Shown: one piece after another, positions 56,328 to 64,000 of the stretch
Layout: every line of letters starts with the position of its first letter
How positions within the stretch are numbered: position 1 is the stretch's first letter
From: Conchocele bisecta
Lineage: Eukaryota > Mollusca > Bivalvia > Lucinida > Thyasiridae
NCBI GenBank assembly: GCA_029237695.1
Contig: CM055268.1
Location: 55,823,131-55,887,130, forward strand
Direction of reading: 5' to 3'
DNA length: 64,000 nucleotides
Notes under the pieces: generated by a model
Seen by the model: only the letters and a program-made list of their open reading frames with translations
The model's database searches: none
What the model was told of the DNA's origin: nothing
Translations under genes and position numbers: made by a program

Positions 56328-59300
56328 ATGTTTTCTTTTCAAACTAAATGTGTTTGCATGTTCTATTTAACATTACCACTATTCCTATTTACTATATTTC
56401 TGTTAGGATTCTTTCCAATAAAAATCGGAATCCCAGGACATGCCACATTCCATAAACACACACTTGAAAATTCCTCATTTTCCCAACCCAAGCATTTATT
56501 TGACAAACTTGTAATTGTGGTAATTGATGCCCTAAGGTCAGATTTTGTATTTGATAAGGGAAAACGAATGCCATTTGTAGAGAAACAGTTGGATAATCAG
56601 TTTTCTAGAAGTTTTACTGTGGCAGCCCATCCTCCTACTGTAACGCTGCCAAGAATAAAGGTGAAGTTATTTCCTGCAGTTTAATTCTCCATGTAACTTC
56701 CATAAGTTTATATTAAAAAAATGTCTCGAATGTTTCAATCTTACATAAAATTTACCTGCATCTCATTATCAGAACATAAACATGCAAATATTCCAGAATT
56801 TGCATTTCAAAAGTCACCATTAAATGGCATTATCAGCATCCATCAACATGCCAACATTCTGAGAATACAAACGCACCACCTGTTGGTGATTCTGAGAATT
56901 TCATCTTATATCGACACATTTGTCTCTACTTACTAAACATAGTGAACCAAAGAAAAATGTATTTCGGTATTTGCTGAGGAATGTTACCATTTGACTTGCA
57001 TGTTTCAAAGAATATTTATATTGCAGGCTATTACAACTGGCAGCATACCTGGCTTTGTAGATATTGTGCTCAACTTTGATTCAAGCTCGCTGGTAGAAGA
57101 CAACATCATAGACCAGGCTTACAGAGCAGGCAAGAAACTTGTGTTTTATGGCGACGACACCTGGATGCGCCTGTTCCCAGACCAGTTTGAACGAAGTGAA
57201 GGAACAACATCATTCTTTGTCACAGATTACACTGAAGTGAGCATTGTTTGCTACGATATTATACCAGTTATACATGTAGCTTACACCTCAGTGTTTCTTT
57301 TTCTTCACTTTTTTGGGAAGGGGGAGCAGGAAAAATGTGATGCAAGTTTGAAAATAGGGGATTTTTCCCCAGTAAGCCATAATGGCACTTATTATCATCA
57401 AATAAAATTCAACTACAGTGTTTTAACTACATTTTTGAGTCGAGGAGTAAAAAGTTTTTATTTCATAAAAAAATAATGAGTCATCCTAAAGAAAAATGAC
57501 GGCGTTTATATAGTAAATAAATGAGCCCATTTTGTCAAGAAATTGTACCAAAAGTTGTTTTTCTTTATTTTTATATACATGATATTGATACATGTATATA
57601 TATATGGAACATTTTGAGGGGGGGGAGGGTGGAGATACTTGAAGCCTTAAAAAGTCAAATATTGCACCATCATACCTGTAAATGTTTACTATATGTAATC
57701 ACAATTCACAGGTGGACAACAACGTGACCCGTCACCTTGACAGAGAGTTATCTCCCATGGACTGGGACGTGATGATCCTGCACTACCTGGGCCTCGACCA
57801 TATAGGACACACAGTCGGCCCAGCCAGTCCGCTAGTGGGGCCAAAACTGATGGAAATGGACAATATTATCAAGAGGATTTACATGGCGCTAGAGACACAG
57901 GTAGTGTGTGTAATATACAGTTATTGATGTATACCCCAAACGAACCAAATTCATTAAAGTTCAAACAGCTGCTGAGCAAGTTAAATCTGCAAGCAATTTG
58001 CCAAGCTGGGCTTTTTTAAAATTGTCTAATTTTCTAGATTTTAGTGATATTTTGACATCCAAACTGTCGCTGCATTAAATGTACTTCTAGAATTCACAAT
58101 TATTTCATTAACATGTAATTTACCATTAACCCTTAGACCGCTACTCACAACAATTGTCATCTGCTGTTGCTTTTATATCTTGCCTTATTTCTCAATAAAA
58201 ACATGTTTTGACAGCACTTCAATGGAAATGATTCTGAAGTGCTGTCAGAACATGTTGTAAATTATTCTAAAATGCTGTCAAAGCATGTTTTTGATGATAA
58301 AAATGGAAAATAGAAAATAAACAGCAGACGACAAAAAAATAAGATAGCGGTGTAAGGGTTAAGTATGGTCTGATTATAATGAAAACATTTGTTCAGTGAT
58401 TTAAGCTACTTCTGTCTCAGATTTGTTTTAGTAGATTGGATCTACATTTGGGAAGTTGAACAATTCCTATATGTTAATTGTTTCCTAGCTTTGCCTGATA
58501 ACCTTGATATCAGAAAGATGTAGACTAGCATTCTCCAGGGCTCCAGATAAGGAATTATTAATTGAGTTTTGTCACTCCATCATTTCTGAAGCAATTGGGT
58601 AATTCAAAATTTTAATTGGGTAAAATAAAATCACACTACTGTATACACATCAACAGACCGTACTTATTGAATGGTTTGATGAAAACATGTCTTGACATTT
58701 CATTAGAATTGTCTCCTTGGAGACAATTCTAATGGAATACCAAGATGTGTTTTCATGGAAGTAAGAAAAATATGCTATATTTGTGGTCTGTTTATTTTTT
58801 ATTGCTTTTTGATACTTGCTACTTCTGATTTCATTTTTTTTTAAATTTTAATTGGATATTTAAGCAATTACGCAGCTTATCTGGAGCTATGATTCTCTAG
58901 ACCATTCTATAAATTGGTTACCAAACTTGAATAATCACAAATAACTTCCCTTAGAACAACTTCCTGGGCACCATTGCCATTAACATCAAATGGACAAACT
59001 CCGCCCATGCTAATGTCGATGCCAGCGGACATAGTTCTATGGGAAGTTAGTTGTGATTTTCCCAGTGCAGGGTAACCTATTTACGAGACCGTCTATTTAC
59101 ACGCCAGCGAAGTTTGGTAACCTGTTTATGACACAGGTCTATTTACACCCGAGGCGTGTGGGTGGTAGGGAGCAGGCGATGGGTAATTTAACGATCTGGG
59201 TTAATCCTTACTGGAATTCCCTCACTGGTTTAGCCCTCACAGACATCTTTGGCATTTTGTATGTGACAGTTGAATCTGGTTATACCCCTTATGTCAGTAT

Positions 59301-62295
59301 TATGATAATTCGCAGTATTATTTTAGGGGAAGGGGCCAAGTGAAATTGGTGTGGTATGGATCTGGCACCAGGTCAGGCTACTCTAATTTCAGGGCTGAAT
59401 ATATTTTTTCTCGATGTAAATATTCCGTTCTGATTTTGGGATTTTCCCTGGCCTTACATGACCGTAGCTATTGATAGGCCGTTAAACACCAATAAACAAA
59501 CAAACAATACATCCCAGGCAGAGCGGAGTGTGATGTTGATCTGTGGTGACCACGGTATCAGTGACCAGGGCAGCCACGGTGGTGCCTCGGAGAAGGAAGT
59601 TCTCGTCCCTGCAATATTCCTCAGTCCACAGTTCAGCAAAAATAACGGTGAGATACCAATTTGAATTTGAAATTGTATGTTTCTTAGTCAACAGTTTGGG
59701 AATAATAACAGTAAGGAACAGGCTCAAGTGTCAGCAGAGCTCCAAATAACGTGCGTATTGGCATATTTTACGAAATTATTTTAGCTGAAAACGCATTGAT
59801 CATCAAAAGTGGGAGTACCAATTACGCACAGCAATGTGAAAATGCGCATTGATTTTCAAATTGAATAGTGAAAATACTGTCATAAAGTTGAAAATTCACT
59901 TTAATAGTTGAGCTGCAGAAAGCAAACAGTGTTTGATTTTTGCAGCTCAAATAAGTGAATGTTTAAATTTGTTATATTTTGTATCATTTGTTCCCTATTT
60001 CGTAATGAATAAAATCAATAATCCATTTGTAAAAGTAAAATACGCAATTATTTTGAAATCAGGGGGTGTAGTACGCTTTACACACAAAGCTTATCTGGAG
60101 CTCTGGTGTCCGTGATACATTATGCATTATTGCTTTGGTTTGATTTTTACTGAAATGACAGATAATGTAGGCTTTCCTCTTTTGTCCAATAATCCACCAT
60201 TGCTTTCAATACTGAACACATTTAAGCATGATTACAAAGTAGGTGAATTTGGAACTTTATCAGCTTAACATGCCAGTATACCTTAAACTGTGGCAGTGAC
60301 TGGAGAAATGGGGCTTATGGGATTTATGACCAGTGTAGCTCCTGATCAAATAGCACATGATCTATTTTGCTTGCTAGAAGCTTGATGGGTGTTTCATTGA
60401 CAGAATAGCGAACAGTGCAGATCCTGATCAGACTGTGCGGATGCACAGGCTGATCTGGATCTGTACTGGTCGCAAAACCCTTAAGCCCCATTTCTCCAGT
60501 CACAGCCAAAAAATCACCCTGACATATGTTTGCTCTCACTTCACCATTTATTTCACAGAGCCACTATGGACAAGCCACAGGGACTACCTCCAGATTGACC
60601 TGGCCCCTACCCTGTCTATTCTCCTGGGACAGCCTATCCCTGTAAACAACCTCGGGCAGGTCCTGATCAACGTCTTAGATGGCTACGACATGGATGTGGT
60701 GATGCAAGTGATGTATATAAATGCTCAGCAGATCTTCGAGTTATTGAAAACCGACGTGCCACGTTATGAAGTTGGTACGTGAGAGGGATAGAATATATGG
60801 ATATTGTTAATGGATGTTTTTTGTCTTTGTATACATTTACTCATGTCAAGTTGACTGACAGCTGGCATGCAACATATTTAGTTGATATTATTGTGTATGA
60901 CCTATGGCCACCAGTTCAAATAAAAATGGGTTTATGGACTTCCATACCATTTTTTATCCTTAAATATAAGCGAAAAGTATAAGTCAAAAGATCTATGATG
61001 TCTTGCTCTAATGTGTTGGATTGGCATCACAGTGCCATTTATAAGGCATGCCAATAGACACATGTAAAACAAACAAACTACCATGTTCTTGTTAGTGTCA
61101 AAAGTATTATTTGACAGAAATTGATCGGATACATTTTGAGCAAGAGATAGAAATTTTTCAATGAAAATACTCTAGTATGATAAATATGCCTAGTTACAGA
61201 TTTAATCAATTCAATTGAGCATATCCACATTTCTGTTGGCAAATTATTGTAACCAAATTCAGTACCCATGCAGAGCTCCAGATAAGCTGCGTATTTGCTT
61301 AAATACCCAATTAAAATTGCCAAAAACCCAATTGAAATCACAAGTAGCGAGTATCAAAAAGTAATACTAATTTTGTGGTACCTTTATCATGCTGCAGAAA
61401 ACAATAAACAGATCACAAATATAGCATATTTTGCTTACTTTCCATGAAAACACGTCTTGGTATTTCATTAGAATTGTCTCCAAGGAGACCGTTCTAATGA
61501 AATGCCAAGACAGGTTTCCATTTTGAAGCAAATTATTCAATAATTGCTGTCTGTTGATGTGTAAACAGTAAAGTGATTTAGTTTACCGAATTAAAATTTT
61601 GAAATACATGTACCCAATTGCTTCAGAAATGATGGAGTGAAAATACTCAATTACTAATTCCTTATCTGGAGCCCTGCCCATGTGTATCATGGCAAGAGGA
61701 AGAACCAGGCGTGGTAATTTTCAGGATATACGGTACCCTGAAATCAGGATTTGAGGTTGCTAATAATTGCAGAAAAATACTAATGTTTCAACATGGGAAG
61801 CGCACTTTTATGCATTTGTGGGTGCAAAAATATGTTTGTTTAACCGTTTTCAGGATTTGGCATTTGGAACTGTTCCAACCCCTGATGAACCCAATTGGTT
61901 TTCAGTGAATTATCTCCCATGCCTTATCTCCCATGCCATGCCTTGACTGGTGTACATAGGGACCTTTGACACTCTTGCTTCATATAATACAATTACTATT
62001 CTTTAATGTCAATGACATGGTCAGCACTAAACATTAATTGCATTAATTTAATCAAGAATTTGAAATTGTCCATCTATTTTCAGAGGGGAGTTATCAACTA
62101 TACCAGACTGCATTAGAGCAACATGCACGTTATCTGCATGCCAAATCAGCATCTGGCATGGCCACCCATGTCACAACGTCCGATGTACTCCGGGCCTACG
62201 AAACTGCTATTGATGCCATGGCGGCCAGAATCTCAAAGTCTCTAACCAAGTTTGACCTGTATGCCATGCTGCTGTCTGTGTTTCTGATGCTAATG
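56328..62295 (+). CDS. PIGG: GPI ethanolamine phosphate transferase 2 (PIGG), 3' partial
   Basis: Six exons join in phase: 56328-56660, 57027-57236, 57712-57900, 59518-59647, 60559-60774, 62084-62295. They give 1290 nt and 430 residues, all GT-AG. PIGG is the ER enzyme that adds ethanolamine phosphate to the second mannose of GPI anchors, usually with PIGF. Seen in order: an N-terminal hydrophobic anchor (FYLTLPLFLFTIFLLGFF), VVIDALRSDFVF (metal Asp), PPTVTLPRIKAITTGS (nucleophile Thr region), VFYGDDTWMRLFP, SFFVTDYTEVDNNVTRHLD, HYLGLDHIGH (metal Asp/His), CGDHG (metal Asp/His), IDLAPTLSILLGQPIP, then the first post-luminal membrane helix starting FDLYAMLLSVFLMLMV. The order is that of alkaline-phosphatase-like GPI transferases, closest to PIGG. 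The remaining ~500 residues of membrane helices lie past the window. A short ATG reading frame at 56321 overlaps the chosen start in another frame. Confidence 0.95.
57240..57710 (+). other. PIGG intron, no distinct repeat
   Basis: An open frame continues past the donor at 57237 for about 80 codons (to 57476), so intron retention would extend the protein rather than stop it at once. A TATATACATGATATTGATAC-type tract lies at about 57572-57603 and a GGGGGGGGAGGGTGG run at 57618. No other feature is seen. Confidence 0.4.
58129..58361. repeat. TTAA-ended MITE, family H (copy 5)
   Basis: TTAACCCTTAGACCGCTAC and inverted GCGGTGTAAGGGTTAA ends. This is the cleanest copy for defining the termini. Confidence 0.9.
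58538..58890. repeat. Foldback MITE, family I (copy 4)
   Basis: GGGCTCCAGATAAGGAATTA and inverted GCAGCTTATCTGGAGCT ends. Palindrome TTGTCTCCTTGGAGACAA at 58710. Confidence 0.87.
59157..59506 (+). repeat. Family E repeat abutting a PIGG splice acceptor
   Basis: GTGGGTGGTAGGGAGCAGG head, GGGGAAGGGGCCAAGTGA, TTCTGATTTTGGGATTTTCC and the tail CACCAATAAACAAACAAAC. The tail ends 11 bp before PIGG exon 59518-59647, so the acceptor region is mostly repeat-derived. Confidence 0.85.
59735..60106. repeat. Foldback element related to family I
   Basis: CAGAGCTCCAAATAACGTGC and inverted CACAAAGCTTATCTGGAGCTCTG ends. Inner pair TGAGCTGCAGAAAGCAAACA / TTTTTGCAGCTCA. The interior differs from other I copies. 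Confidence 0.72.
60294..60512. repeat. MITE, family D
   Basis: GGCAGTGACTGGAGAAATGG and inverted CCCCATTTCTCCAGTCACAG ends. GATCCTGATCAGACTGTGCG hairpin in the middle. It ends ~47 bp before PIGG exon 60559-60774. Confidence 0.88.
61271..61676. repeat. Foldback MITE, family I (copy 5)
   Basis: CAGAGCTCCAGATAAGCTGC and inverted TCCTTATCTGGAGCCCTG ends. Centre AATTGTCTCCAAGGAGACCG at 61473. Confidence 0.88.
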
Positions 62296-62313
62296 GTATA
62301 GTACTGTTTTGTT

Positions 62314-63656
62314 ATGCCCCCGCCACCGAATGGTGAGGGGGGCATATAGTGTTACCGGCGTCCGTACGTACGTACGTACGTCCCAAAACCTTAACGCTGG
62401 GTAAATGGCTTATAATTTCTGTTTCCTTGCTCGGATCTGCTTCACATTTCACACACGCATTGCTCCAATGTTCCTCTACTGCCCTGTGACAAATCCACAT
62501 TCGTCCCGCCCCCGCTAAGCCCAGGGTCAAGGTCACATACTTGGTGCTTTCGAAACCTAACGCTGGTAAATGGCTTATAATTTCTGTTTCCTTGCTCGGA
62601 TCTGCTTCACATTTCACACACGCATTGCTCCAATGGTCCTCTACCGCCCTGTGACAAATCCACATTCGTCCCGCCCCCGCTAAGCCCAGGGTCAAGGTCA
62701 CAGACTTGGTGCATTCAAAACCTTAACGCTGGGTAAATGGCTTATAATTTCTGTTTCCTTGCTCGGATCTGCTTCACATTTCACACACGCATTGCTCCAA
62801 TGGTCCTCTACCGCCCTGTGACAAATCCACATTCGTCCCGCCCCCGCTAAGCCCAGGGTCAAGGTCACAGACTTGGTGTGTTCGAAACCTTAATGCTGGG
62901 TAAATGGCTTATAATTTCTGTTTCCTTTCTCGGATCTGCTTCACATTTCACACACGCATTGCTCCAATGGTCCTCTACCGCCCTGTGACAAATCCACATT
63001 CGTCCCGCCCCCACTAAGCCTCCGGTCAAGGTCACAGACTTGGTGCGTTTGAAACCTTAACGCTTGGGTAAATGTCTTATAATTTGTGTTTCCTTGCTTG
63101 GATCTGCTTCACATTTCACACACGCATTGCTCCAATGGTCCTCTGTCACCTTGTGACAAATCCACATTTGTCCCGCCCGCACTAAGCCCAGGGTCAAGGT
63201 CACAGGCTTGGTGTGTTTCAAACCTTAACGCTCGGGTAAATGGCTTGTAATTTCTGTGTCCTTGCTCGGATCTGCTTCACATTTCACACGTGCATTGCTC
63301 CAATGGTCCTCTACCGCCCTGTGACAAATCCACATTTGTCCTGCCCCAGCTAAGCATAGGGTCAAGGTCACAGACTTGGTGCGTTTGAAACCTTAACATT
63401 CAGTTAAATGGCTTATAATTTGTATTTCTTTGCTCGGATCTGCTTCACATTTCACACACGCATTGCTACAATGGTCCTCTACCGCCCTGTGACAAATCCA
63501 CATTCGTCCCGCCCCCCACTAAGCCCAGGGTCAAGGTCACAGACTTGGTGCGTTCAAAACCTTAACGCTCGGGTAAATGGCTTATAATCAAATATGCCTC
63601 GTTTTCTTTGGCTGCCAGCGGGGGCATTCGTGTGCCGACAGGCCACATTTCTAGTT
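62314..63656 (+). mobile_element. Satellite-core element (first type) at a PIGG splice donor
   Basis: Left end ATGCCCCCGCCACCGAATGG and a CGTACGTACGTACG run. About seven ~168-bp units follow, then the right end GGCTGCCAGCGGGGGCATTC ... CCACATTTCTAGTT. It begins 18 bp after the last base of PIGG exon 62084-62295. Both ends match 1106-3356. Confidence 0.85.
62370..63590 (+). repeat. ~168-bp tandem repeat, about seven copies
   Basis: CACACGCATTGCTCCAATGG recurs near 62453, 62620, 62787, 62954, 63120, 63288 and 63456. The left units are almost identical to one another. The two right-most are the diverged type also present at 3000-3290. Confidence 0.93.
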
Positions 63657-63667
63657 ATTATATAATA

Positions 63668-63906
63668 TCTGTGGGTGTGATGGGAGAAATGGGGTTTATT
63701 TGTTTTGCGACCAGTGTAAATCTTGATCAGCCTGTGCATCCGCACAGTCTGATCAAGATTTGCACTGTTCGCCATTCCATCAATGAAACACCTGCTAACA
63801 AGCAATATTGATCACTATCAGGCTACATGAGTGTGCTATTTGATCTGACAGCAGCTACACTGGTCGCAAATCCCATAAGCTCCACTTCTCCAATTACAGC
63901 CACATA
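63668..63906. repeat. MITE, family D
   Basis: GGGTGTGATGGGAGAAATGG and inverted CCACTTCTCCAATTACAGCC ends. Central hairpin GATCAGCCTGTGCATCCGCA and inverse at 63725. It lies directly after the satellite-core element. Confidence 0.85.
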
Positions 63907-64000
63907 TTTGATTGATGACGTTGCATTTGTTGTATTTAATGCTTGCTTGGCTTTCGAAATTGTGTACACCCATCCTTTTAACTTTCTTGTTGATCACCGT

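Noticed and set aside
56010..56342. Minus ORF of 110 codons overlapping the PIGG start as the KRI1 first exon
   Set aside because: The translation has no resemblance to the KRI1 N-terminus and no donor in suitable phase.
62312..62701. 129-codon minus ORF with an internal duplication
   Set aside because: The duplicated segment equals two 168-bp satellite units (168 is divisible by three), so the long frame follows from the repeat length.

Overview
The window is animal nuclear DNA, most likely from a bivalve mollusc. Genes are split by GT-AG introns and embedded in very dense transposon-derived sequence. The repeats include tRNA-derived SINEs with a shared 3' tail, elements with satellite cores like the bivalve pearl / Helentron-associated type, and many snap-back MITEs. 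The species cannot be fixed from sequence alone.

Three conserved single-copy genes can be read by joining exons. (1) SKP2, plus strand, 4073-11332: six exons give the leucine-rich-repeat C-terminal half of the SCF substrate receptor. Its F-box exons lie upstream of the window. (2) KRI1, minus strand, 53277 down to 31444: sixteen in-phase exons give an almost complete nucleolar ribosome-biogenesis factor. The usual first ~35 residues are not found. An exon just upstream (53383-53582) would create an ATG across its splice junction. (3) PIGG, plus strand, 56328-62295: six exons give the N-terminal catalytic half of GPI ethanolamine-phosphate transferase 2. The multi-membrane part lies beyond the right edge. 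The three genes belong to unrelated pathways: cell-cycle ubiquitination, rRNA processing and GPI anchors. KRI1 and PIGG are head to head. The 3 kb between them holds an unrecognised two-exon minus-strand ORF.

Layout: 1-3.4 kb, a 436-bp tandem repeat, then a satellite-core element. 3.6-11.3 kb, SKP2 with MITE-filled introns. 11.3-31.4 kb, gene-free repeat territory with a 28-bp minisatellite and many nested elements. 31.4-53.3 kb, KRI1, whose introns hold a 44-bp minisatellite, a broken Tc1-type transposon, a Tigger-like element and about 25 foldback elements. 53.3-56.3 kb, a sparse intergenic interval. 56.3-64 kb, PIGG, then another satellite-core element.

Repeat families are given letters here (A, B, C and so on) so copies can be followed. 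Nesting of one family in another fixes several element boundaries, and three families (G, H, Q) have TTAA-CCCTT ends that suggest piggyBac-type MITEs.
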